Below, piece after piece: positions 9,883 through 19,324 of a DNA stretch of 64,000 bases. A program made the position numbers and the translations under genes. How positions within the stretch are numbered: the first letter of the stretch is position 1; the number at the start of each line of letters is the position of its first letter. The DNA comes from Chlorobiota bacterium (GTDB taxonomy: Bacteria > Bacteroidota > Chlorobiia > Chlorobiales > Chlorobiaceae), in NCBI GenBank assembly GCA_016866305.1, contig VGMX01000004.1, positions 1-64,000 of the forward strand, in the 5' to 3' direction. The notes below the pieces were generated by a model. That model searched no databases, was not told the origin of the DNA, and worked only from the letters and a program-made list of their open reading frames with translations.

Positions 9883-10989
9883 ATGCAGCGAACAAAACGA
9901 TTCATAGCATTTGTGTTGCTTTTCGCCCTGTTTCTCGGCGGATGTCTGGGAAAGAGGAAGCTGGGCCTGACAGAAGAGCAGATTGAAAAAATGGTCCTCC
10001 AGGCAAGGCCGAACACCCCTTCTGCGGACGTCTGGTCAAAAGCCATAAAGGAAAGCCTCGAAGAACTGGGCCAGCCCGTCGACAAGGAGCATGTCTCTGC
10101 CGTGGTGGCCGTCATATCGCAGGTCAGCGGTTTTTCGATATCGCAGAAAAACCGGCGAATGGGAGCAATCCTGCGGGAAAAGATCAAATCTGCTGAATCG
10201 AACGAGGTCATGCGTTTCATTATCGAAACCCGACTTGATCAGAAGGCCTCGAACGGCAGGACATTCCGCGAAAACATCGATGCGATTGAAAGCGAACTTG
10301 ACTTCGAGAAATGGTATGACGAGTTCACCTCCGCCAGCATAACCAAGCCGATTCTTCTCGTGCTCCGGAAGGATGCAAGCGACCTGGTCACCACGATCGG
10401 TTCCATGCAGGTTTCAGTGAAATTCGCCGAAGAGTACCCGAAAAAACCCCGGAACACCGGGTTCGGGAGCGTCAGAGACATGCTCTATACGCTGAAGGGC
10501 GGCGTCTTCTACGGAACGGCATATCTGCTCGACTACAAACGCGATTACGATGACTGGAAGTATGTGTTCGCCGATTTCAACGCAGGCCATTACACGTGCC
10601 GGAACGCCGGATTCCAGAAAATGCTCTCCAATCTGGCACAAGCAAAGATCGTCATGGACGGCGACCTGATGCGCTATGAAAACGGCGACTCCTCCCCGTC
10701 GGCCACTTATGAGGCCTTCGTCGGTTTCCTGAAGAAAAAAGGGGTTGAATTCAATGAAAATCAGGTCAGGAGCGATTTTTCGAAGGAAAAGAGCCGTGAG
10801 TTCGAAAAGACCTGGTCCTACAGGACAACAGCGGAACTGCACGAGCGGAAATACGGCCGCCTGATTCATGCCGTGCTGCCCGACATTCCCCTCGACAGCC
10901 CGAAATTCGCAAGCAGAAACCTTTCCACGAAATGGTTCGCCCAGCGAGTGAAATCCCGATATAACCACTGCATGCGCACCCGGATTTAA
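9883..10989 (+). CDS. DUF1615-like lipoprotein, copy 1 (conserved Glu lost)
   Basis: A 368-residue lipoprotein: signal peptide FIAFVLLFALFLGGC with the lipobox LGGC (Cys22), then a domain I recognise as DUF1615-like. The region AVVAVISQVSGFS corresponds to the AVIAVIAQESGF segment of copy 2, which resembles the glutamate motif of lytic transglycosylases, but here residue 81 is Val instead of Glu. Downstream both copies keep LGSMQVSVKFA, KGGVFYGTAYLLDY and FNAGHYTCRN. The exact function of the family is unknown; a cell-wall role is inferred from the lysozyme-like motif and export. It is followed 66 bases later by the paralogue. Confidence 0.75.
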   Translation: MQRTKRFIAFVLLFALFLGGCLGKRKLGLTEEQIEKMVLQARPNTPSADVWSKAIKESLEELGQPVDKEHVSAVVAVISQVSGFSISQKNRRMGAILREKIKSAESNEVMRFIIETRLDQKASNGRTFRENIDAIESELDFEKWYDEFTSASITKPILLVLRKDASDLVTTIGSMQVSVKFAEEYPKKPRNTGFGSVRDMLYTLKGGVFYGTAYLLDYKRDYDDWKYVFADFNAGHYTCRNAGFQKMLSNLAQAKIVMDGDLMRYENGDSSPSATYEAFVGFLKKKGVEFNENQVRSDFSKEKSREFEKTWSYRTTAELHERKYGRLIHAVLPDIPLDSPKFASRNLSTKWFAQRVKSRYNHCMRTRI

Positions 10990-11055
10990 GAACTCCGGAT
11001 TATTTCCTGAACGGCGGTGTCATTCAATGTTTATGCCGACAATCATGTGCCCGAT

Positions 11056-12171
11056 ATGATCAGAGAAACACGCATTGCACTCGTCACACTCTTCACGCTT
11101 TTTTTCACCCTGCTTCTCGGAGCCTGCAACCGAGAGGATGATGCCGGCCTTTCGGAACCGCAGATTGAAAAACTGATTCTCGTGGCCGCGCCGGGACTTG
11201 ATTCACCCGACATCTGGGCAAAAGTGATAAAAGAGAGCCTTCAGGAGATCGGCGTACCTGCCGGAAAGGAAAATGCGTGCGCCGTCATTGCGGTCATTGC
11301 GCAGGAAAGCGGCTTCAAAACCGTTCCGAAAACACCCGGGGTGGGCAAAATCCTGCTGAACAAGCTGAACAATGCCGAAGGAAACCCGATCATCCGGTTT
11401 ATCATTGACTCAAGACTCGATCAGGAGGCTGCAAACGGGAAAACGTTCCGTCAAAACATTGACTCCATCGAAAGCGAGCGCGATGTGGAGCTGTGGTATA
11501 ACGAGTTTATCGCCGCCGAGGTCACCAAACCGATTCTCCAGGTGATCGACAGGGACGTAGACGATCTTATCACCACACTCGGCTCGATGCAGGTATCGGT
11601 AAAATTCGCCGGGCAATACCCTGAAAAACCTGAGAACGTCGGAAAGAAACATATCCGCGAAATCCTCTACACCTGTAAAGGGGGTGTTTTCTACGGAAGC
11701 GCCTATCTGCTCGACTACAAACACCGCTATAACGACTGGAGGCATGTGTTCGCAGACTACAACGCCGGCCACTATACCTGCCGGAACGTCGGGTTCCAGA
11801 AGATGCTGGCGAATGTAACGCATCAAGCCATCGTTCTCGATGGCGACCTGCTCAGCTACAGGAATGGCCATGGCGCCTTCGGGACCACCTATGGCATATT
11901 CATCGATTATCTGAAGGATACGGGAATGGATTTCAGCGAAGAGGAGATCAAAAAGGATTTCCGGAAAGAAAAGCGATATGATTTCGAGAGCACCTTCTCG
12001 TACAAGACGATCTCGGCTTTGCACAAATCGAAATTCGGCAATACCATCTATGCCGGAATGCCGGAGATCCCCCTGAAAAGCGATAAATTTTCAGGCAGGA
12101 ATCTCTCCACAAGCTGGTTCGCCAACAGGGTGAAATCGCGTTTCGACCGCTGCATGCGCACGAAGTTGTGA
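11056..12171 (+). CDS. DUF1615-like lipoprotein, copy 2 (Glu retained)
   Basis: About 371 residues from MIRETRIALVTLF, chosen because it places a clean signal peptide directly before the lipobox LLGAC; a GTG at 11017 would add 13 residues. It is the tandem paralogue of the preceding gene, with the same blocks along the full length (LGSMQVSVKFA, GGVFYGSAYLLDY, YNAGHYTCRN, NLSTSWFANRVKSRF). It keeps AVIAQESGFK with Glu84, the residue expected for lysozyme-like chemistry. It ends ten bases from the convergent bchT stop, with no separate terminator visible. Confidence 0.78.
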   Translation: MIRETRIALVTLFTLFFTLLLGACNREDDAGLSEPQIEKLILVAAPGLDSPDIWAKVIKESLQEIGVPAGKENACAVIAVIAQESGFKTVPKTPGVGKILLNKLNNAEGNPIIRFIIDSRLDQEAANGKTFRQNIDSIESERDVELWYNEFIAAEVTKPILQVIDRDVDDLITTLGSMQVSVKFAGQYPEKPENVGKKHIREILYTCKGGVFYGSAYLLDYKHRYNDWRHVFADYNAGHYTCRNVGFQKMLANVTHQAIVLDGDLLSYRNGHGAFGTTYGIFIDYLKDTGMDFSEEEIKKDFRKEKRYDFESTFSYKTISALHKSKFGNTIYAGMPEIPLKSDKFSGRNLSTSWFANRVKSRFDRCMRTKL

Positions 12172-12181
12172 AACACCTCAA

Positions 12182-15100
12182 TCACTCGTCGTCGGTCATC
12201 CCTTCAAGCCGATCCTCCAGATCGGCGTAAATCTCCTGCAGCTCGTTGATCATGCTCTCGTCGGCCTTCCACATGCCCCTGCCGTGCGCTTCGAGCATCC
12301 TGCCAACGATGTTCCTGATGGCCTGCGGATTGAGCGTGGCGAGCCGCTCGCGCATTTCAGGATCGAGGGCGTAGGTTTCGGCGGTTTTCTTGTACACCCA
12401 GTCGTCCACGCTTTTGGTCACGGCGTCCCATCCCAGCATGTAGGTCACGCGATTGCTGATTTCGCCGGCTCCGCTGTGCCCGTGCTTGAGCATGCCCTCG
12501 AACCATTTCGGATTGAGCAGCTTCGAGCGGTACTCCACCCGCAGCGATTTTTCGGCATCGTCAAGCTTGATATCCGAGGTGAACGATTCCACGTAGTTGA
12601 GCTTGATGTCCGAAGCCTTCGTGTTTCTGCGGCGTGCGGCGAGCTGCAGCGAACCGGAAGACGAGAAGTAGTGGTCGATGTCGGAGATGCCGAACTCGGT
12701 CGAATCAACCTGGTGCACCACCCTGTCCACCGATCCGAGCAGCTTCTGCAGGATTTCGGACTGCTTCTCTCCCTTGCGGCCTCCTCCGTAGGCGCAGCTG
12801 TTGCGGCGGATGAACAGGTCGTCGAGATCGTCCTCCTTCTCCCATGCGGAATCCTCGATCATGTCGTCCACATAGGTGCCGTATGCTCCGGGAGCCTGCG
12901 TGAACTGCCTTGACGTCGCGGTTTCGAAATCGGAACCTTCGGCCATCGCTTCATCGACATGCTTTCTGATGTAGTTCATCTCGTGCGGCTCGTCGGCCCT
13001 GGCGGCATCCTTCACCAGCCTGTCGAGCTGGTCCATGAGAATGCCGAATGCATCGCGGAAGATCGGGCTGAGCTGCATGAGCACGTCGATGCGCGGACGG
13101 CCCAGCTTTTCGAGCGGGGTGAGGTTGTAATGGCTGATCTTGCCGAACGCGTCGTAAGCCGGCTCGGCGCCCATGAGCCTGATCACCACGGCCACGGCCT
13201 CGCCCTTGGTCTTGATGGTGTCGAGGCCCCAGATCACCTCGGCGATGGTTTCGGGATACCGTCCGTCGTTTTCGGCCAGGTGCTTCCTGATGAGCCCGTC
13301 GGCGATGAGCGAGCCGCGCTTGAAGGCGGTTTCGGAGGGAATCCTCCACGGGTCGATGGAGTGGATGTTCCGTCCCGAAGGCAGCACGTTCATGCCGTCC
13401 CTGACAAGGTCGCCTCCCGGTCCCGAAGGGATGTAACCGCCCTTGAGCACCTTCATGAGAGATTCCATCTCGCTCCTGTTGTCGGAAAGGGCCTGGATCA
13501 TCATACTGCCCTCCTGGACAAGGCGCTGGACGAACGGCAGATCCTCCTGGGACATTTTCGTGCCTCCGGTAAGGGACTCGAAAACCGCTGAGGGACTCTT
13601 CCGGTCGAACATGACTTGCCGGACAAACTCCTTGCAGGCATCCTCGGCCCATTCACGCAGCATGATGGCATGGTCGTCACCTTTGCGTGACATGCCGGTC
13701 AGCTCTTCATAGCTGTCGAAGTGACCGTTCTTTCCGGAACCCGACAAGAGGATGTAGGGCAGCGTGCGGCCATTTTCGCCCCGGTTCTTGAGGGTTTCGG
13801 TAATGGTGATGATCTGGGACTCGACAGGGCTCGATTCTCCGAACACGTGCAGGGAGTTGGAAATCAGCCGGTTCTCAAGTTCCAGAATATAGATGTAGAG
13901 GCGACTGACAAAGTCGCTGAACGACTCGTCGCTCCTGCGCGGGCAGTCGTCGGTCAGGTTGAGCAGCTCGGCCTTCTGCATGATGGCTTCCTGGACCGAA
14001 TCGACATCTTCGGACTCTCCTCCCCTGTTGTGCTCGCGATAATCGGCAAGAAGATCCTTGAGAGCCGGAAGCTCCTTGTAGAGACCCGCCCTTGCAAGCG
14101 GAGGAACCACATGAGAGACCATGGTGGCAAGGCCGCGCCGTTTGGCAATGGTGGATTCGCTCGGGTTGTTGAGCGGATAGATGTAGAAATGCGGCACCTC
14201 GCCAAGCAGCGCATCCGGCCAGCAGTCGCCGGTCAGGCCGGTCTGCAGGCCGGGCATCCATTCGACCGAGCCGTGCATGCCGACATGCACCAGCGCATGG
14301 GCGTCGAACTCGCGGCTGATCCAGCGGTAGAAGGCGATGTACTGATGGTGCGGCGTGTTGGCCTTGTCGAACAGGAGACGCATGGGATCTCCCTGAACAC
14401 CGATGCGCGGCTGCACACCGATAAAGATGTTCCCGAATCTGATGCCCCCGACAAACACCTCTTCCGTGCCGATCGGCACAATCTCGCCGGGGAATCCCTG
14501 CCAGCGCTCCTCGATGCGTTCGCGCTCCCGAACCGAGGTCAGTTCCCTGAACTTCTCGTAATTGACCTTCAAGGCATCAGAACGCTGCTGCATGATCTGG
14601 TAGTCCGTCGCACGGTCGAGCGCTTCGAACAGCTTTTCAGGAGTTTCAGGAAGTTCTCCGACAGTGTACCCCTCTTTCTGAAGGCGCTTCAGGATCTGCA
14701 GAAGAGAACGCGGCACGTCGAGCAGTGCCGCGGTGGCTTTTTTCCCGAGCCCCGGAGGGTAGTCGTACACCACAAACGCAACGCGCTTGTCACGGTTGCC
14801 GGTGGCACGCAGGCGCAGCCACTTCCGGGAGAGCAGCGCAAGGCGTTCAAGACGTTCCTGTACGGTTTCGATCTTGCCGTCCTTGAGCGCACCGAGGATG
14901 ACGGGTGATATGGCGCCGTCCATTTCCGGAATCGAGTAGGTGAAGGTCACCTGCATGGGAGAGACGCCAAGCTCTTGCCATGACTCGAAATCCTGTATGA
15001 GCAGCGGCTGGGAAATGATATAGGGCACATCGAGGCTTGTGAGAATTTCGTGACGCGCCTCCGCGGCCGTACCCGGCTTGGTCGAACCGGCCGGTCCCCC

Positions 15101-16003
15101 GACAAGGCCGAAGCCCATCATGTTCACCAGGAGATCGATATTCTCCCTCATCAGCCAGTCCCTGACAAGCACATGGCCTTCCACACCCATGACGAAGGCA
15201 GGAAAGACGTTGAGGCCCTGTTTTTCGAGAGTCCTGATGGTGTTGTCGATATAGGTCTTTTCCTGCAGGAGGTGCTTGCGGAAAAACAGGAGCGCCATCT
15301 TCTGCGACTTTTCAAGGTTCACGCCGCGCTTCCTGGCCCAGACCTTGAAGCTTTTCACGTCCCTGAAGTAGCCGGGAGCGTCGGGATGGTACAGGCCCAT
15401 GTTCGGCACATCCACGATCGGCTCAACCTTCACCTGCACGTTGAAATACTCGCGGAGAATGAGCCGGAACATGTTGGCGATGTTCTCGGCAGTCGGCTGC
15501 ATCCAGTAGGAGTACACCATCAGCCAGTTCTTGAAATCCCTGGCCTTGCTCGGCACAAGCGGCAGGATGGTGCGCATGATCTTCATGAGCTTCATGTAGC
15601 CGTAGAGCGCGTCCTCGTCACGCCCTTTGACCAGCATCTTTGCGACTTTCTTCACCATGTCCGGCATGCCCGCCTTTCCGTCGCCGACCGCATAGTTGCC
15701 GACTTTCGTGAGCGACATGGCTTCGGGCATCGACTCGAAAACAAAGATGGTTTTCTCGTTCGAGGAACTCTCGAGCTGCTCCTTGAACCAGTCGATCTGC
15801 TCCTTGAAGTTGATCATGCTCATGAAGACAACGTCGCTCTCCCGGATGGCCGTTGCGGCTTCGGAAGTCTGCTTTTCAAGATCGACATCACTCAGCTGGG
15901 TAAGTTCGGCTTCATTCTGGAGAAGCCCCTTGATTTTTTTCCAGAGGCCGGCATTGTACTGCTCAAGCCCTACAATAGCGGCGATTTTGCGGCGAGTAGA
16001 CAT
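12182..16003 (-). CDS. bchT: Magnesium chelatase large subunit (BchH family, probably BchT)
   Basis: A 1273-residue CobN/BchH-family protein, the porphyrin-binding subunit that, with BchD and BchI, inserts Mg2+ into protoporphyrin IX. N-terminal ARRK-type start MSTRRKIAAIVGLEQYN; the family blocks VEGHVLVRDWL, GFGLVGGPAGSTKPGTA, HVGMHGSVEWMPG, GDCWPDALLGEVPHFYIYPL and YGTYVDDMIEDSAW are all present, and the length matches the family. Green sulfur bacteria have three paralogues, BchH, BchS and BchT; the one beside bchI and bchD in Chlorobaculum tepidum is BchT, so I choose that name from gene order, not sequence differences. It follows bchD after 136 bases containing a strong hairpin. Confidence 0.9.
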   Translation of the reverse strand: MSTRRKIAAIVGLEQYNAGLWKKIKGLLQNEAELTQLSDVDLEKQTSEAATAIRESDVVFMSMINFKEQIDWFKEQLESSSNEKTIFVFESMPEAMSLTKVGNYAVGDGKAGMPDMVKKVAKMLVKGRDEDALYGYMKLMKIMRTILPLVPSKARDFKNWLMVYSYWMQPTAENIANMFRLILREYFNVQVKVEPIVDVPNMGLYHPDAPGYFRDVKSFKVWARKRGVNLEKSQKMALLFFRKHLLQEKTYIDNTIRTLEKQGLNVFPAFVMGVEGHVLVRDWLMRENIDLLVNMMGFGLVGGPAGSTKPGTAAEARHEILTSLDVPYIISQPLLIQDFESWQELGVSPMQVTFTYSIPEMDGAISPVILGALKDGKIETVQERLERLALLSRKWLRLRATGNRDKRVAFVVYDYPPGLGKKATAALLDVPRSLLQILKRLQKEGYTVGELPETPEKLFEALDRATDYQIMQQRSDALKVNYEKFRELTSVRERERIEERWQGFPGEIVPIGTEEVFVGGIRFGNIFIGVQPRIGVQGDPMRLLFDKANTPHHQYIAFYRWISREFDAHALVHVGMHGSVEWMPGLQTGLTGDCWPDALLGEVPHFYIYPLNNPSESTIAKRRGLATMVSHVVPPLARAGLYKELPALKDLLADYREHNRGGESEDVDSVQEAIMQKAELLNLTDDCPRRSDESFSDFVSRLYIYILELENRLISNSLHVFGESSPVESQIITITETLKNRGENGRTLPYILLSGSGKNGHFDSYEELTGMSRKGDDHAIMLREWAEDACKEFVRQVMFDRKSPSAVFESLTGGTKMSQEDLPFVQRLVQEGSMMIQALSDNRSEMESLMKVLKGGYIPSGPGGDLVRDGMNVLPSGRNIHSIDPWRIPSETAFKRGSLIADGLIRKHLAENDGRYPETIAEVIWGLDTIKTKGEAVAVVIRLMGAEPAYDAFGKISHYNLTPLEKLGRPRIDVLMQLSPIFRDAFGILMDQLDRLVKDAARADEPHEMNYIRKHVDEAMAEGSDFETATSRQFTQAPGAYGTYVDDMIEDSAWEKEDDLDDLFIRRNSCAYGGGRKGEKQSEILQKLLGSVDRVVHQVDSTEFGISDIDHYFSSSGSLQLAARRRNTKASDIKLNYVESFTSDIKLDDAEKSLRVEYRSKLLNPKWFEGMLKHGHSGAGEISNRVTYMLGWDAVTKSVDDWVYKKTAETYALDPEMRERLATLNPQAIRNIVGRMLEAHGRGMWKADESMINELQEIYADLEDRLEGMTDDE

Positions 16004-16083
16004 GATGTGACTGATAGGTGAGCATTAGACGAAAGACCTGTTGCGTTAAAGCGTGTACATCTAATATCATAAAGAGGCAAATA

Positions 16084-16136
16084 ATTCCTCGGAACATCCT
16101 GTGTCTGTTCGGAGAATACACAGGATGCTCGGGAAT
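16084..16136 (-). promoter_or_regulatory. Hairpin between bchD and bchT
   Basis: The 136-base gap between bchD and bchT holds a perfect 10-bp stem, CATCCTGTGT / ACACAGGATG (16095-16104 with 16118-16127), with a 13-base loop. Beyond a small internal bulge the pairing continues as ATTCC/GGAAT. No T-run follows on the minus strand, so it does not look like a normal terminator. It could be a partial terminator, a processing site or an mRNA-stabilising element that sets BchT levels relative to BchI/BchD; that is inference. Confidence 0.5.
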
Positions 16137-16139
16137 CTC

Positions 16140-18002
16140 CTAAAAACTGAGAGCGGCGTCGACAATCTGTTCCGCCTTGGCGTTGGGGAGGTAAAAATAA
16201 CGTCCGCCGAGTTTCTGGGCAAGTTTGGGAGCTTCGCCCCTCGACAGGTAGTTCATCTGGGTATCGACCACGATGGCGGCAATGCCGTCGGCGCAAATGG
16301 AGCCGGAAAGTGCCTCGACCTCTTTTTCAAGATCCTCTTTTGACGGTTTTGCCGCATCAGGATCGAACGACGACTGCAGGCCGATGTTTCCCCTCCCGTC
16401 GGTTATGAGCACGAACATGATCTGCGAAATGCCTTTGGTGCGCGCCTGCTTGGCGGTTTCCCAGCCGAGATAGAGCGCTGAAGCAAGCGGAGTTCCGCCT
16501 CCGGTAGGGAGCACGTCGAGCTCTCGCTTGGCGCGGTCGACACTCTGTGAAGGGGGCAGAAGCACCTGGGCCTGCTTGCCGCGGAACGAGATCAGAGCTA
16601 CCTGGTCGCGATGCACGTAGGCATTCTGCAACAGACTTGCCACGGCACCCTTGGCCTGGCGCATGCGGTTCAGCGCCATGGACCCGGATGCGTCCACCAT
16701 GAAGATGAACAGCGTGCCGGACTTGTCACGGAAACGCTTGATCTTCACGTCATCCTTGCTGATGATAAGGGCGGTTTTCGGCCTTCCGGCCATCTTCTTG
16801 TCCCTGCGCCGGGTCTCCTGCCAGGGTGCTGCGGAAATCAGCGTCGGAATGAGCGCGACCTTGCCGCTCTTCATCTCGCCGGGCTGCGCACGCACGAAAC
16901 GGCCGCGCCGGTTGTTGAGCGCTTCGCCGCGGCTGCCGGACTTGGCCTTCTTTTTCGAGGCAAGCGATATATTGAGAATGTTGTCGGGAAGCTCGGTTTC
17001 GATAGCGTCCATCATCAGCTCCTCGATCATGTCGGGCGTATCCTTCTGCTCCTCATCGGCTTCGGAGTCAGCATCGGAAGTGTCCGGCGGAGCGTCTTCC
17101 TCCTCGGTTTCCGGCTCCTCCTGCGGTGGCGGCTCCTCCTGCGGCGGCATCTCGTCGGACTCGGCCTCGCGCTCCGGCATGCGGGTAGCGCGGGGAATCA
17201 GCACCAGCTTGATGGCGAGCTTCATGTCCTCCTCCTCGACATCGCTGCGCTGGGCAAGCGCAGCGCTGGCAAGAGCAGCACGAACGGTGAACACATCGAC
17301 GCGGTTCCCTTCGACGCCGAGGCTCAGCGCGGTCTGGATAAGCGCCTTGACCTGATCACCGGTGATGGAGACGTGCGGAAGCTGTTCCCTTGCGGCCTGA
17401 ATAAGGCCCCTGAGCATGCGCAGCTCGTCCTCGGTATCTTCAAGGTCACGTGTACCGAGCACGGTGCTGACAATCTTCTTGCGGGCACGGAAATCGTTCT
17501 GGGCGGTAAAAGGCACGATGATGCCGATCCTGTCGAGCAGCCCCATGCGAACTTCACCGTCGCTGGGATCGTAAGTGCCCACAAGCATGAATTTCGCCGG
17601 GTGCACCTCACTGAGCCCTTCGCGTTCGACGAGCACCTCTCCGCGCGACATGGCGTCCATGATGTGTGACACGGCGGAACTGTCGAGCAGACTGAGCGAA
17701 TCCACATAGAGCACGCCCCCGTGCGCTTTGGTCAGCACACCGTGCTGCACCACGCGTACACCGCTGGCAAGCGTTGCTTCGAGATCGACACCGCCGATCA
17801 GGCGGTCTTCGGTCACGTTCAGCGGCAGTTCGACAAACGGGGTGCCTTCAGGCAGAATGTCCGCGAATGCCCTTGCAAGAGTTGACTTGCCGGAACCAAC
17901 TGCCGAGGGAATAACCACCCCGCCAAGAGAGGGATCGACGGCCAGCAGCATGAGCGCCTGCTTGGCCAGATCCATTCCAACGATATCGGTAAAAGCTATC
18001 AT
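16140..18002 (-). CDS. bchD: Magnesium chelatase subunit BchD
   Basis: 620 residues: an AAA+ domain at 1-270 with a degenerate Walker A (SAVGSGKST, lacking the first Gly, near residue 34), an acidic and proline-rich linker about residues 278-330 (PPPQEEPETEEEDAPP), and a C-terminal von Willebrand A domain with the MIDAS motif DASGS near residue 433. BchD forms the double-ring platform with BchI and couples its ATPase to BchH/T. Its ATG overlaps the bchI stop by one base (TAATG), so the two are translationally linked. Confidence 0.96.
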   Translation of the reverse strand: MIAFTDIVGMDLAKQALMLLAVDPSLGGVVIPSAVGSGKSTLARAFADILPEGTPFVELPLNVTEDRLIGGVDLEATLASGVRVVQHGVLTKAHGGVLYVDSLSLLDSSAVSHIMDAMSRGEVLVEREGLSEVHPAKFMLVGTYDPSDGEVRMGLLDRIGIIVPFTAQNDFRARKKIVSTVLGTRDLEDTEDELRMLRGLIQAAREQLPHVSITGDQVKALIQTALSLGVEGNRVDVFTVRAALASAALAQRSDVEEEDMKLAIKLVLIPRATRMPEREAESDEMPPQEEPPPQEEPETEEEDAPPDTSDADSEADEEQKDTPDMIEELMMDAIETELPDNILNISLASKKKAKSGSRGEALNNRRGRFVRAQPGEMKSGKVALIPTLISAAPWQETRRRDKKMAGRPKTALIISKDDVKIKRFRDKSGTLFIFMVDASGSMALNRMRQAKGAVASLLQNAYVHRDQVALISFRGKQAQVLLPPSQSVDRAKRELDVLPTGGGTPLASALYLGWETAKQARTKGISQIMFVLITDGRGNIGLQSSFDPDAAKPSKEDLEKEVEALSGSICADGIAAIVVDTQMNYLSRGEAPKLAQKLGGRYFYLPNAKAEQIVDAALSF

Positions 18003-19162
18003 TATACTGCTTCCGCTTCTCCAAGGACTTTTGCGAGTTCACGTTCGATTTTTTCACCAGCATCGAGAGTTTCGAGCGGATCCTTGCGCAGACGGTGGCG
18101 CAGGCAGAGCCCGGCGATCTCCCTGACATGGTCCATGGTAACCTCTTTGGCGCCCTGGAACGCCGCATAGGCGTGCGCGGTACGGGTGATGGTCAGTTCG
18201 CCGCGGTGGCCGTCGATGCCGAGGTTCATGCAGAGCCTGGCGATATCGGTGAGCACGCTGTCGTTCATGGTGACCTGCGGCAGCAGCTCCTTGGCCTGCT
18301 GGATCTTCTTCTGGAGCTTGAGCTGTTCACGATTGTATTTCTTCATGAAACCGTCCGGATCGTCGTCGAACTCGCGGCGACGCTTGACGATATCGACACG
18401 TTTGGCGACATCGAAGATGGTAATGATACGGGCATGAAGACCGAAACGGTCGAGCAGCTGGGGCCGGAGTTCACCCTCTTCAGGGTTGCCGGAGCCGACA
18501 AGCACGAAACGTGCCGGATGGCGGATGCTGATGCCTTCGCGCTCGACCACGTTCTTGCCGCTGGCGGCAACATCGAGGAGCACATCGACAAGATGGTCGT
18601 CAAGCAGGTTCACCTCGTCGATATACAGGAATCCGCGATTGGCCTGGGCGAGCAGTCCGGGTTCGAAGGCCTTGATGCCGCTCGTGAGCGCCTGTTCGAT
18701 ATCGATGGTGCCGCAAACACGATCTTCAGTGGCGCCAAGAGGAAGGTCGACGACGGGAACGGGAATTTTTTCGGTCTTGAGGGTTGCCGGATCGATGGCC
18801 TTGCTCCCCTTCTTGACCCCGTCACCCTCGGCATACTGCTCGGGAGTACGGTTGTAGATATCGTCCCTGACCCGGTAGATCAGGGGAAGCACTTCGGCAA
18901 GAGCTCTCACGGTGGTGCTCTTTCCGGTGCCCCGGTGACCCATGACCAGCACACCCCCGATCCTCGGATCGATGATATTGAGGATCAGACTGAGCTTCAT
19001 CTCCTCCTGACCGACAATGGCCGTGAAAGGAAATGCAAGGCCTGACTTCTTTTTGGCGGCAGGCTTTGCCGCTTTTTTCGGTTCCTGGGTTGCCGGCGCA
19101 TCCGAACCTGCTTTTGCCTTGGCTGCGGCGTTCTTTTTTGCAGCTGTTTCAGTCTGAGTCAT
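18002..19162 (-). CDS. bchI: Magnesium chelatase ATPase subunit BchI
   Basis: 386 residues: an unusual Lys/Ala-rich N-terminal extension (about residues 1-40), then the AAA+ domain with Walker A GHRGTGKS at 75-82, Walker B GFLYIDEVNLLDDH, the sensor-1 region FVLVGSGNPEEGELRPQLLDRFG and the C-terminal helical lid. BchI hydrolyses ATP in the Mg-chelatase motor. It is the first gene of the bchI-bchD-bchT run; the upstream gap 19163-19324 should hold the promoter but I see no convincing consensus. Confidence 0.96.
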   Translation of the reverse strand: MTQTETAAKKNAAAKAKAGSDAPATQEPKKAAKPAAKKKSGLAFPFTAIVGQEEMKLSLILNIIDPRIGGVLVMGHRGTGKSTTVRALAEVLPLIYRVRDDIYNRTPEQYAEGDGVKKGSKAIDPATLKTEKIPVPVVDLPLGATEDRVCGTIDIEQALTSGIKAFEPGLLAQANRGFLYIDEVNLLDDHLVDVLLDVAASGKNVVEREGISIRHPARFVLVGSGNPEEGELRPQLLDRFGLHARIITIFDVAKRVDIVKRRREFDDDPDGFMKKYNREQLKLQKKIQQAKELLPQVTMNDSVLTDIARLCMNLGIDGHRGELTITRTAHAYAAFQGAKEVTMDHVREIAGLCLRHRLRKDPLETLDAGEKIERELAKVLGEAEAV

Positions 19163-19324
19163 AATTGATCTTTTGGTTATTACTCCGCCTGCTGAAGCGT
19201 GAACTTATTCACAGGCAAAGGCTTACTGTTTTTTTTAAAACTCAAATAATAAACTCTGAATTTATGCTTTTAAGGAGACAATAGAAAATAGTTCTCGCAC
19301 TTCCGGAAGGTTTTTGACTTTACG

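Noticed and set aside
15050-16021. 323-codon plus-strand frame inside bchT
   Set aside because: Antisense shadow of a well-conserved gene; no homologous motif.
17093-17150. Low-complexity GGCTCCTCCTGCGG repeat
   Set aside because: It encodes the acidic/proline linker of BchD, a usual feature of this subunit.
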